NCBI GenBank assembly: GCA_963849115.1
Contig: CAWKGK010000009.1
Span: 248,001 to 312,000 of the forward strand
Reading direction: 5' to 3'
DNA length: 64,000 nucleotides
From: JACDAL01 sp963849115
Lineage (GTDB): Bacteria; Actinomycetota; CADDZG01; WHSQ01
Below are positions 1 through 8,207 of the stretch, one piece after another. Within the stretch, counting starts at the first letter, position 1. Each line of letters starts with the position of its first letter. Position numbers and translations under genes: made by a program. Under the pieces are notes generated by a model, which saw only the letters and a list, made by a program, of their open reading frames with translations, had not been told where the DNA came from and ran no database searches.

Positions 1-1
1 C

Positions 2-643
2 GACGAGGAGAGAGAGCAACGCCAGGCGGGGATCGTCGATGCCCGAGGTGGAACGGCCACCTACACCGGCAAAGAGTGCATGAACTGGGCGGGGGGCCGC
101 ACCGGCGAGGGCTACTGCTGCCAGGGCAACATCCTTACCGGCGCGGCGGTGGTCGACGACATGGTGAGAGCCTTCGAGGCCGGAGAGGGAGAGCTCGCGA
201 GCCGGTTGGTCGACGCGCTCGTGGCCGGATACGAGGCAGGCGGAGACGCACGCGGAATGCAGTCGGCCGCGTTGCTGGTGGTAAGACAAGGTGGGGGTTA
301 CCTGGGCGGCACCGACGAGACCGTGAACCTGAGGACCGACGATCATCCAGATGCCGTTTACGAGCTCGAGCGCTTGTTCTCGCTGCACCAATTCTATTTC
401 CCGCGACCCGAGGCCCTCGAGTTCGAGGTGATCGACGAGTCGCTGGCTTCGGAGATGAAAGCGTTGCTCGCGGAGCTTGGCTACAAGCCGGGATCTGGCG
501 CAAACTACGACCGAAAGCTCAGGAATGCCCTGTTCGATTTCGTGGGCACGGAGAACCTCGAGCAACGCTGGAATGACGGGGGCCGCGTGGATCGACAAGT
601 CGTCGCTTATCTGCGCCGGATGTCGCAAGACCGCCTCGCCTAG
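2..643 (+). CDS. DUF1028 family Ntn-hydrolase-like protein (5' truncated by window edge)
   Basis: The reading frame is open from the first bases and stops at a TAG, so the 5' end lies outside the window; 213 residues are visible. The text RQAGIVDARGGTATYTGKEC, the segment QGNILTGAAVVDDMV, AGGDARGMQSAALLVV and the LRTDDHPDAVYEL stretch are characteristic of DUF1028, a family that looks related to Ntn-hydrolases and whose substrate is not established. The last 65 or so residues resemble the peptidoglycan-binding-like tail found on many DUF1028 proteins. It lies 35 bp upstream of the large cyclase gene on the same strand; that gene has its own -10-like box, so joint transcription is uncertain. 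Family assignment is strong, function is not known. Confidence 0.85.
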   Translation, partial: DEEREQRQAGIVDARGGTATYTGKECMNWAGGRTGEGYCCQGNILTGAAVVDDMVRAFEAGEGELASRLVDALVAGYEAGGDARGMQSAALLVVRQGGGYLGGTDETVNLRTDDHPDAVYELERLFSLHQFYFPRPEALEFEVIDESLASEMKALLAELGYKPGSGANYDRKLRNALFDFVGTENLEQRWNDGGRVDRQVVAYLRRMSQDRLA

Positions 644-666
644 CCGTCGGTTCGATGGGCTGGGCG

Positions 667-672
667 TAGATT
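667..672 (+). promoter_or_regulatory. -10 box TAGATT for a leaderless transcript
   Basis: TAGATT lies exactly 6 nt before the ATG at 679, with no Shine-Dalgarno sequence between them. The spacing puts the transcription start at or next to the A of the ATG. The same arrangement recurs before many genes in this window. Confidence 0.55.
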
Positions 673-678
673 GAAGCC

Positions 679-3600
679 ATGGTCATTTGCTCCAACTGCG
701 GAGAGAGCAATCCCGAGCGAGCCAGCTTCTGCTTGAGCTGCGGGACTCCCCTGCCCACAGCGGTCCCTAGTCGAGCCGTGCGCAAGATCGTGACCGTCGT
801 CTTCTGCGACGTCACGGGATTCACAGGGTTGGGGGAGGAGCTGGACCCGGAATCCTTGCGGGCGATCATGGCGCGCTATTTCTCCGCAGCCAGCGGCGTT
901 CTACAGCGCCATGGTGGGGTGGTCGAGAAGTTCATCGGTGACGCGGTGATGGCGGTGTTCGGAGTGCCCACGCTCCATGAGGACGATGCGCTGCGGGCGG
1001 TGCGAGCGGCTGCAGGGATCTTGGACGAGCTCGATGACCTCAACGAAGAGCTCGAACGGGACACAGGAATCCGTATAGCCGTGCGTATCGGCGTCAATAC
1101 CGGCGAGGTCGTCGCCGGCGATCCGGCTTCCGGACAGACGATGGTGACGGGCGATGCTGTCAACGTCGCGGCCCGCCTCGAGCAAGCTGCCTCTCCGGGA
1201 GAGATTCTCATCGGCGCGCCGACCTTCCGTCTGACCAAGGACGCCGTTGACGCTAAAGCGATCGCGCCCTTGGCCCTCAGAGGCAAGTCACGGGAGCTCG
1301 AGGCGTTTCGGCTCATAGCCGTTCATCCCGGCACCCCCATGCTTTCTCGGAGGATGGACTCCCCGTTGGTGGGACGGCGGCACGAGCTGATGCTGCTTAA
1401 GGAATCCTTCGGCAGATCTGTTCGAGAACGTTCCTGCCACCTGTTCACCATGCTCGGGGCGGCGGGCGTGGGTAAGTCGCGTTTGGCCACAGAGTTGGTC
1501 GACAACAGTGACGCGCGCGTCCACTGGGGCCGTTGCCTGCCCTACGGAGAGGGGATCACCTACTACCCAATAGAAGAGATCGTCCGAGATGCCGCCGACC
1601 TGAGGAACGATGGCGGCTCAGATGAAGTGACCGCCAAGATCGCATCTCTGTTCGACGAACACGGAGAGCAGGAAGGGCGTGTGCTCGCTCAACTCCTGGC
1701 ACAAGCATGTGGCATCCGTGAGGTCACGACTTCATGGGAGGAAAGCGCGTGGGCGGTGCGCAGACTGTTCGAGATGCTGGCCGGAGAAGGACCCCAGATC
1801 GTCGTGATCGACGACCTGCAGTGGGCCGAGCCGGCGTTGCTGGACTTGATCGAATACGTGGCCGACTGGACGCAGGACGTTCCGCTGCTGTTGCTGTGCA
1901 TGTCTCGGCCCGAGCTTCTCGACCAGAGACCAGCGTGGGCGGGGGGCAAGTTCAACGCGACATCGATCTTGCTCGAGCCGCTCACGACAACGGAAACCGA
2001 GAAGCTCATCGAGAACTTGCTCGATGGCGGCCTGTTGGATTCTGAAGCGAAGGTATTTATCGCCGCTTCGGCGGAGGGCAACCCCTTGTTTGCGGAGGAA
2101 ATGACGGCAATGCTCCTCGAGGAGGGTTTGTTGCAGCGGACTAGGAACGGCTGGGTGGCGTCCGGAGATCTCTCGAGAGTGTCGGTGCCGCCAACGATAC
2201 AAGCGCTGCTTGCCGTTCGACTGGAGCAGCTCTCCGAGGAAGAGCGCGCGATCATCGAGAGTGCCTCCGTCATCGGGAAGATCTTCTGGCGTAAGGCACT
2301 CGTCGATCTCGATGTCGACAGCGCGGCGGTAAACAGAGGACTGATGTCGCTGATGCGCAAGGAGTTGATTCGTCCGGAGCGCTCTAACTTCATCGACGAC
2401 GATGCCTTTTCTTTTCGCCACATTCTGACGCGCGACGCGGCCTACGAATCGATGCCAAAGGAGTCCCGCTCCCGTCAGCACGAGCATTTTGCGAACTGGC
2501 TTGCGGAGCAGGTTGTTGTGAGCTCAGGTGACTACGACGAGATTCTCGGCCACCACTTCGAACGTGCGTACCGGCTTGGGTGCGAGCTTGGTCCTGTAGA
2601 TGTTCGCGGCAGAGAGATGGCGGACAAGGCCTCCGTGCATCTTGCCGCGGCCGGCCGCCGAGCTTCGATCCGAGGCGACATTCCGGCGTCGCTCGCGTTG
2701 TTGAAGAAGGCTGCCTCGTTGTCACCCGGCAGACGGGTCGATATCCTGCCGGACCTGGCCGAGGCGATGATCGAAGGCGGCGAGCTCGAGGGCGTGCCCG
2801 CAGTTCTCGATCAGTCCGTCGCCCTGGCGCGGGCGGCCGGCCACCGGGCCGCCGAGATGCGGGCCAAAGTCTCGGGCTGGATACTCATGGAGCTGACCGA
2901 CCCGGGCGTCACCCAGGAATCGATCGAGGGGAAACTTCAGGAGGCGCTGCGGGTGTTCGAGGAGCTGGACGATGCCCGCGGGCAGGGACGGTGCTGGCTC
3001 CTGTTGGGGCAGCACGGATTGTGGGCGGGTCTGCCGGACGAGGCGGGAGAGGCGTTCGAGCGCTCCGCCGCCTTTGCGCGTGAGGCGGGAGACTTTCGCA
3101 CCGAGAACCTCTCACTGGGTTGGGTGCCCTTCAACATGGTGTTTGGCTCTGCCTCGCCTGAAGAGACGATCGCTCGCTGTGACGAGCTCATGGAGGATTT
3201 CCCCGAGCGCCGAGGACTGCGAGCCGAAGCCCAGATTGTGCGCGGCATGTCGTTGGGCATGCTGGGGTTGCCGTCCCAGGCCCGCCCCATCGTTGCCGAG
3301 GGGAGAACGGACCTGCGCGAGCTCGGACAGAGTATGCAGTGGGCGATTACATCCATGGGCGCCGGTATGGTGGAGTTGTGGGCCGGCCATCCCGACGCAG
3401 CCGAGCGAGTGTTGCGCGGAGGTTTGGAGGCACTGGAGGCGATTCGAGAAACCGGGTATTACTCCACGGCTTCCGCCCTTTTCGCCGAAGCCGTGTACCG
3501 GCAGGGACGACTGGACGAAGCCCTCGAGTTCACCGTCATCAGCGAGCGCGCCGCGGCCCCCGACGATGTCGATTCGCAGGGCGCGTGGCGAGGGACGCGC

Positions 3601-3873
3601 GCCAAGGTGCTCGCGACCAGGGGGGACTTCGAGCAGGCGATCGAGCTTGTCGAGGAAGCGCTCGCGGTGGGGGAGCGCTATGGGGCCCCGGTGCAGACCG
3701 GCGAATTGTTGATGGCCGCCGCTGAAGTCTTTCGCCTCTCTGGTGCTCGAGATAGGTCCGAGGAAATGCTAAGCCGTGCGCTGAGTTGCTTCGAGCGCAA
3801 GGGCCATCTTCCGCTTGCCGCCGAGGCTCGCACGCAGCTGTCTCGCTTCGAGGATTCGAGCTCCCAGGGCTGA
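679..3873 (+). CDS. Zinc ribbon / class III nucleotide cyclase / STAND ATPase / TPR signalling protein (paralog 1)
   Basis: A 1064-residue cytoplasmic multidomain protein. A zinc ribbon (C4, C7, C18, C21) is followed by a class III cyclase domain (about 36-200) with the metal-binding aspartates in VVFCDVTGFT and EKFIGDAVMAVFG and the Asn/Arg pair in DAVNVAARLE. A STAND-like ATPase starts near residue 228 (LVGRRHELM), with Walker A GAAGVGKSR near 258 and Walker B IVVIDDLQW near 372. The C-terminal 400 residues are helical TPR-like repeats. Such proteins are thought to couple ligand sensing by the repeats and ATP switching to cyclic nucleotide synthesis. Product (cAMP or cGMP) is not certain: the residue usually Asp/Thr for purine choice aligns with a hydrophobic residue here. 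Paralogs lie at 16793 and 27831. The ATG follows a -10-like box by 6 nt. Confidence 0.9.
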   Translation: MVICSNCGESNPERASFCLSCGTPLPTAVPSRAVRKIVTVVFCDVTGFTGLGEELDPESLRAIMARYFSAASGVLQRHGGVVEKFIGDAVMAVFGVPTLHEDDALRAVRAAAGILDELDDLNEELERDTGIRIAVRIGVNTGEVVAGDPASGQTMVTGDAVNVAARLEQAASPGEILIGAPTFRLTKDAVDAKAIAPLALRGKSRELEAFRLIAVHPGTPMLSRRMDSPLVGRRHELMLLKESFGRSVRERSCHLFTMLGAAGVGKSRLATELVDNSDARVHWGRCLPYGEGITYYPIEEIVRDAADLRNDGGSDEVTAKIASLFDEHGEQEGRVLAQLLAQACGIREVTTSWEESAWAVRRLFEMLAGEGPQIVVIDDLQWAEPALLDLIEYVADWTQDVPLLLLCMSRPELLDQRPAWAGGKFNATSILLEPLTTTETEKLIENLLDGGLLDSEAKVFIAASAEGNPLFAEEMTAMLLEEGLLQRTRNGWVASGDLSRVSVPPTIQALLAVRLEQLSEEERAIIESASVIGKIFWRKALVDLDVDSAAVNRGLMSLMRKELIRPERSNFIDDDAFSFRHILTRDAAYESMPKESRSRQHEHFANWLAEQVVVSSGDYDEILGHHFERAYRLGCELGPVDVRGREMADKASVHLAAAGRRASIRGDIPASLALLKKAASLSPGRRVDILPDLAEAMIEGGELEGVPAVLDQSVALARAAGHRAAEMRAKVSGWILMELTDPGVTQESIEGKLQEALRVFEELDDARGQGRCWLLLGQHGLWAGLPDEAGEAFERSAAFAREAGDFRTENLSLGWVPFNMVFGSASPEETIARCDELMEDFPERRGLRAEAQIVRGMSLGMLGLPSQARPIVAEGRTDLRELGQSMQWAITSMGAGMVELWAGHPDAAERVLRGGLEALEAIRETGYYSTASALFAEAVYRQGRLDEALEFTVISERAAAPDDVDSQGAWRGTRAKVLATRGDFEQAIELVEEALAVGERYGAPVQTGELLMAAAEVFRLSGARDRSEEMLSRALSCFERKGHLPLAAEARTQLSRFEDSSSQG

Positions 3874-3935
3874 TCCCGCTCGCTTCCCCTACACTCATTA
3901 CAGAAAAGACCGCCCTTCGAGTCAATGGAGACCTC

Positions 3936-5243
3936 GTGAGCGAAAAGCCCGCCGCGGCTGCCGTCAAAGACATGGGTGCTGCCCCCGCGCCGCAACGTCC
4001 GACCGACGACATGACGCCGTTCGAAGCCGCTACCTATTTCTTTCATTGCTCCGCCGACCGTCTCGAGCTTCGGGATGAGATGCGGGAGGTGCTCGCCAGC
4101 ACCTATCGCGAGCTGGCAGTGCAGATCCCGCTGCGTAGAGACGACGGCGGCATGACCGTCTTTCGCGGCTACCGCATCCAGCACAACGGCGCACGCGGCC
4201 CCTACAAGGGCGGCATTCGCTACCACGAGAGCGCCGATCTCGACGAGGTGCGCGCGCTGGCCGCCCTGATGACGTGGAAGAACGCACTGATCGATGTTCC
4301 CTTCGGTGGAGCCAAGGGTGGTATCCGCTGCGACCCCACGGCATTGTCGCAGGGCGAGCTCGAACGACTCACGCGCCGCTTCACGACCATGATCTCCTAC
4401 ATCATTGGAGTTCATCGGGACATTCCTGCCCCCGACATGGGCACCAATGCCCAGGCGATGGCATGGATGATGGATGCTTACGGACAGAAATACGGCTACA
4501 GCCCCGGCATCGTCACCGGTAAACCGGTTGAGCTGGGAGGCTCTCCCGGGCGCGAGGAGGCGACCGGTCGCGGCGTGGTCATCTGTGCCGCGCAGTCCGC
4601 AGGGCGCAAGGGAATCGACTTCGAAGGTGCGCACGTGGTCGTCCAAGGCTTCGGCAACGTCGGCTACTGGACCGCCGTCTTGGCTGCGGAGCAGGGCGCG
4701 CGTGTTATCGCCGTGTCGGACGTCAAGGGGGGCATTCATTCCACCGAAGGCCTCGACCTCGACGCGGTCAGAGACCATTATCAGGATAGCGGCGCGCTGC
4801 ACGGCTACCCTCAAGCCGACGAGGTGGACAACGAGGAGCTCTTGACCCTCGACTGCGACATCCTCATCCCCGCCGCCATCCAGGGAGTGATCAATTGCGG
4901 CAACGCCTCGCAAGTGAGCACTCGCATGATCGTCGAGGCGGCCAACGCGCCGGTGACGCCGGCCGCCGACCAAGAGCTCTTGGAGCGAGGGATCACTATT
5001 GTGCCGGACATCCTCGCCAACGCCGGTGGTGTGTGCGTGTCCTATCTCGAATGGGTTCAGAGCATCCAGGAGTTTCGCTGGGAGCTAGCCCATGTCAACG
5101 ATGAGCTCGAGAAGAAGATGACGAGCGCCACGGAAGCGGTCTTCGAGCGATCGAAGAAGGACGAGAGTAGCCTCAGAGACGCAGCCTACGACATCGCGGT
5201 CGAGCGTGTCGCGCGCGCTGCCGAGCTGCGCGGCTACGTCTAA
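3936..5243 (+). CDS. gdhA: Glutamate dehydrogenase (Glu/Leu/Phe/Val dehydrogenase family)
   Basis: Oxidative deamination of glutamate to 2-oxoglutarate and ammonia, or the reverse, using NAD(P). The GTG at 3936 is chosen because GGAG lies 5 nt upstream and the resulting 435 residues match the roughly 420-450 of hexameric enzymes; the open frame extends upstream but would overlap the preceding gene. Family signatures include GPYKGGIRYH, PFGGAKGGI with the catalytic Lys region, PAPDMGTNAQ, and the Rossmann motif GFGNVGYW. Leucine or phenylalanine dehydrogenase is less likely because they are shorter, about 350-370. It is convergent with hutH 19 bp away, and fits histidine breakdown, which ends in glutamate. 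Confidence 0.88.
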   Translation: MSEKPAAAAVKDMGAAPAPQRPTDDMTPFEAATYFFHCSADRLELRDEMREVLASTYRELAVQIPLRRDDGGMTVFRGYRIQHNGARGPYKGGIRYHESADLDEVRALAALMTWKNALIDVPFGGAKGGIRCDPTALSQGELERLTRRFTTMISYIIGVHRDIPAPDMGTNAQAMAWMMDAYGQKYGYSPGIVTGKPVELGGSPGREEATGRGVVICAAQSAGRKGIDFEGAHVVVQGFGNVGYWTAVLAAEQGARVIAVSDVKGGIHSTEGLDLDAVRDHYQDSGALHGYPQADEVDNEELLTLDCDILIPAAIQGVINCGNASQVSTRMIVEAANAPVTPAADQELLERGITIVPDILANAGGVCVSYLEWVQSIQEFRWELAHVNDELEKKMTSATEAVFERSKKDESSLRDAAYDIAVERVARAAELRGYV

Positions 5244-5262
5244 CCTTCCACGGATCGTGGCG

Positions 5263-6789
5263 CTAGGCGAGCGATCCCACCGCCATCTCGGCCGCGTTGA
5301 CCAACTCTCCCTGCGCGATCAGCCGGCGTGCTGCGCCGATGTCTTCGGCCAAAGGTCTGTCCTCCTCCAGGCGTGGTGACACCTCGCGGACCTGTTGCAG
5401 TGCGGCGCCTGTGCCGGGGGCGGGCGCGTCTTCTCTGAGGTCGAGGCCTTGAGACGCGGCGAGTGCTTCGATCGCGAGCACATGCTCCGTGTTACCGAGT
5501 ATCTCGGCCGCCCTGCGCGCCGACGTCATTCCCATGCTGACGTGATCCTCCTGCCCCGCCGAGGACGTAACCGAGTCCGACGACGCAGGCCAGCACAGCC
5601 CCCTGTTCTCAGAAGCGAGCGAGGCCGCCGTGTACTGGGCGATCATGAACCCCGAGCGCATGCCGGGGTCGGCGGTGAGAAAGGAAGGCAGGCCGTTGTT
5701 GAGATTGGGATCGACGAGCCGCGCTAAGCGGCGTTCGGAGATCGTCGCGTATCCGGCGAGACAGAGGCCGAGGTGATCGAGCGCCAAACCCAGAGCCTCA
5801 CCGTGAAAGTTTCCCGCCGATAAAACCTGATTCGAGTCGACGAGCACTGTCGGATTGTCGATCGCCGATCCGAGCTCTGCCTCGAGCGAGGCGCGGACGT
5901 AGTTGAGCCCGTCCCGGTAAGCGCCGTGGACCTGCGGGATGCACCGCAACGAATAGGCGTCCTGCACAAGATGCTCGGAATCGCGGTGAGAGGCTACGAT
6001 TGCACTTCCGTCGAGAAGCGTGCGCAGGTTGGCGGCGACCGCTCGTGCTCCGGGGTGCTTGCGCAGCGAGATGAGCTCATCGGAGAACACCTGATCAGTT
6101 GCGAAGCACGCTTCGGCGCTCATCGCTCCGACGATGTCCGCACTGAGACCCAGCCGCCGCGCCCCGCACCAAGTGAGAATGCCGAGCGCAAGCATGCCTT
6201 CGGTGCCGTTGACGAGCGCAAGCCCTTCCTTGTAGGACGGCTCGAGCCGCTCGATGCCCGCCTTCTCCAATGCATCGGCTGCGTCCATCTCGACACCGTC
6301 CAGCTCGGCCCGCCCCTCGCCCAACAGCGGGAGCGCGAGATGGGCGAGCAGCGCGAGATCGCCCGATGCGCCCAGCGAGCCCTGTGCCGGGACGACCGGG
6401 TGCAGACCTGCGTTGAGCATCTGGGTGAGACGCTCGACCAGCTCGAAGCGAACGCCCGAAATCCCGAAGGCGAAGGTGCGAGCGCGCAGCAGCAGCATGG
6501 CCCTGACCACCGCCGAGGGCAGGGCAGGCCCCACCGCCACCGCGTGAGAGCGCACGATGTCCCTCTGCACCCGCTCGGCGTTGGCGGGGGAGATTCGTAC
6601 GTTGGCAAGTTGCCCGATGCCCGTGGTAATGCCGTAGACGGTCCTGCCCTCGGCGACCGCATCCTCCACGATTCTGCGGGACGCGGCCATTCGCTCGGCC
6701 ACTCCCGGAGCGATCTCGACGCGCGCTGCCTCGAGCGCTACCGCAGACACGTCTTCGAAGGAGAGATCGTCTCCTATGCGCACGTTCAT
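5263..6789 (-). CDS. hutH: Histidine ammonia-lyase
   Basis: Converts L-histidine to trans-urocanate and ammonia, the first step of the Hut pathway, in the cytoplasm. At 508 residues it has the usual length. The MIO cofactor triad is A141-S142-G143 in GSLGASGDLALLAH. The other expected active-site positions are present: the Tyr in VYGITTGIGQ (residue 52), the Tyr and Arg in QDAYSLRCIPQVHG, the Phe in NFHGEALGLA and the Glu in SSAGQEDHVSMG. It is transcribed divergently from the HutF-like gene across only 38 bp. The ATG is preceded by TAGAGT at 6 nt and no Shine-Dalgarno, so a leaderless mRNA is likely. Confidence 0.96.
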   Translation of the reverse strand: MNVRIGDDLSFEDVSAVALEAARVEIAPGVAERMAASRRIVEDAVAEGRTVYGITTGIGQLANVRISPANAERVQRDIVRSHAVAVGPALPSAVVRAMLLLRARTFAFGISGVRFELVERLTQMLNAGLHPVVPAQGSLGASGDLALLAHLALPLLGEGRAELDGVEMDAADALEKAGIERLEPSYKEGLALVNGTEGMLALGILTWCGARRLGLSADIVGAMSAEACFATDQVFSDELISLRKHPGARAVAANLRTLLDGSAIVASHRDSEHLVQDAYSLRCIPQVHGAYRDGLNYVRASLEAELGSAIDNPTVLVDSNQVLSAGNFHGEALGLALDHLGLCLAGYATISERRLARLVDPNLNNGLPSFLTADPGMRSGFMIAQYTAASLASENRGLCWPASSDSVTSSAGQEDHVSMGMTSARRAAEILGNTEHVLAIEALAASQGLDLREDAPAPGTGAALQQVREVSPRLEEDRPLAEDIGAARRLIAQGELVNAAEMAVGSLA

Positions 6790-6795
6790 CAGGGC

Positions 6796-6820
6796 ACTCT
6801 AGTTGAGGCTCCCGTAGGAT
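6796..6820. promoter_or_regulatory. Back-to-back -10 boxes of hutH and the hutF-like gene
   Basis: On the minus strand TAGAGT (6801-6796) lies 6 nt before the hutH ATG; on the plus strand TAGGAT (6815-6820) lies 7 nt before the ATG at 6828. Both spacings fit leaderless transcription. The boxes are 13 bp apart, so the two polymerase footprints would overlap almost completely. No good -35 hexamer is visible for either. Confidence 0.5.
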
Positions 6821-6827
6821 AATCGGA

Positions 6828-8144
6828 ATGCGAGCGATCAGGGCCGAGCTCATCCACGACGGCAGCGGTTTCGTGAAGGGGAGCGCCCTGCTCGTCGAGG
6901 GCGACCGCAGCGCGGGCCTCGTCTCTGTAGATGCGATTCCGGAGGGGGCAGAGACCGAAGACTGGGGTTCCGTGGCGCTGGTGCCCGGCACGGTCAACGC
7001 CCACGGACATTCGTTTCAGAACCTTCTCAAGGGTTTCGCCGACGATCGGATGTTCGACGAGTGGCGCGATGACGTTCTCTATCCGTTCTCCGAGCGTCTC
7101 GATGGCGAAGACATCTATACCGGCGCGTGGTTCGCGTTCGCCGAGGCGCTGCTCGCCGGTGTGACGACGACTGTGGACTTCTTCTACCTGCACGATGGCG
7201 ACAATGACAACGCGCGCCGGGTCATCGATGCGGCGCGCGTTGCAGGGATAAGACTGGTCTTCGCGCGCGCGTTCTACGACGAGGATGCTCCCACCGCGGC
7301 GCCGGTGCGCTATCGGGAAAAGGCTCACGAGTCCGCCGCGCGCTGTAAGCAGCTTGCCCACGAATACAAGAGTGACCCGCTCGTCTCGGTTCAGCCCGCT
7401 CCTCACTCTCTGCATGCTGCCTCTCCCGAAACGATTGCCTGCGCGCTCGAGGTTGCGGGCGAGCTCGACGTGCCCTGTCACCTTCATCTCGCCGAGGCCG
7501 CCTACGAGCGGGCCCAAATCGAGGAACGCTACGGCACCACTCCGGTGAGGCTCCTGCAACGTGAGGGCCTGCTCGGCTCGCGGCTGGTCACCATTCATAC
7601 GGTGTGGGTCGACGACGAGGAGCTCGACATGTTGGCCGAAGCGGGCGTGGGAGTGGTGCACTGTCCGGGCGCCAATGCCTTTCTAGGAGACGGCATCGCC
7701 CGAGTCCCGGAAATGATCCAACGCGGGATCAGGGTCGCCCTCGGCCCCGACGGCGGCTGTGCCAACAACCGTCAGAGCATCTTCGAGGAGATGCGCCAGG
7801 CGACACTGATGGCCAAGGCGCGGCTTAGAGACGGGAGCGCTTTGACGGCGCGTGCTTCGCTGGCGCTCGGCACCAGGGCCGGCGGTGACCTGCTGAGCCT
7901 GCCGGTGGGGAGCTTCGATGTCGGCTGCTACGCGGATGCGGTTGCTCTCGATCTCGACGACATCTCCCTGCAGCCGCTGGCGACGCTCGAGCACCAGGTC
8001 GTGAGCTCCATGCAGGCGACCGCCGTTGCCCGGGTCATGGTCGGGGGCGAGATCGTCGTCGATGGGGGCCGCCCGCAGAGGTTCGACCTTGCCGAGCTCC
8101 GAGCGCGCATTGCAGAGACGACGGGGGCCTGGATCCGTCCCTAA
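6828..8144 (+). CDS. hutF: Formimidoylglutamate deiminase-like amidohydrolase (HutF candidate)
   Basis: A 438-residue amidohydrolase. Metal ligands are visible as H59xH61 in NAHGHSFQNLLKG, the His of PCHLHLAEA, the His of VTIHTVWV and the Asp of ALGPDGGC. The HxHxFQxxxxG form and FFYLHDGDN resemble formimidoylglutamate deiminase, which makes N-formylglutamate and ammonia, more than imidazolonepropionase (expected DPHTH). Its place between hutH and hutU supports a Hut role. A related guanine, MTA or SAH deaminase remains possible, since the whole superfamily shares these motifs. Divergent from hutH, convergent with hutU across a hairpin element. Confidence 0.68.
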   Translation: MRAIRAELIHDGSGFVKGSALLVEGDRSAGLVSVDAIPEGAETEDWGSVALVPGTVNAHGHSFQNLLKGFADDRMFDEWRDDVLYPFSERLDGEDIYTGAWFAFAEALLAGVTTTVDFFYLHDGDNDNARRVIDAARVAGIRLVFARAFYDEDAPTAAPVRYREKAHESAARCKQLAHEYKSDPLVSVQPAPHSLHAASPETIACALEVAGELDVPCHLHLAEAAYERAQIEERYGTTPVRLLQREGLLGSRLVTIHTVWVDDEELDMLAEAGVGVVHCPGANAFLGDGIARVPEMIQRGIRVALGPDGGCANNRQSIFEEMRQATLMAKARLRDGSALTARASLALGTRAGGDLLSLPVGSFDVGCYADAVALDLDDISLQPLATLEHQVVSSMQATAVARVMVGGEIVVDGGRPQRFDLAELRARIAETTGAWIRP

Positions 8145-8150
8145 TTCCAT

Positions 8151-8199
8151 GCCGAGTGGTGCTCAGGTGACCATATAGATCATCTCACCACCACTCGGC
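8151..8199. repeat. 49-nt dispersed hairpin element, copy 1
   Basis: Perfect 10-bp arms GCCGAGTGGT and ACCACTCGGC enclose 29 nt. A second copy at 31291-31339 has identical arms, the same 29-nt loop length and 22 of 29 loop bases in common. In this copy GGTGA and TCACC within the loop could extend the stem. It sits between the 3' ends of two convergent genes (hutF-like and hutU). It may act as a bidirectional terminator or be a REP-like mobile repeat. Confidence 0.8.
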
Positions 8200-8207
8200 G
8201 ATTGGAT

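Noticed and set aside
3678..4973. 431-residue minus-strand open frame
   Set aside because: It runs antisense through the clear glutamate dehydrogenase and lacks any recognisable domain; long antisense frames are expected at this GC content.
6828..8144. Identifying this gene as imidazolonepropionase (HutI)
   Set aside because: The HutI metal motif DPHTH is absent; the HxHxFQ form matches HutF better.
8151..8199. The 49-nt hairpin as part of a tRNA-like or transposon end
   Set aside because: No flanking target duplication, no cloverleaf arms and no associated gene; it fits a terminator or REP-type element better.
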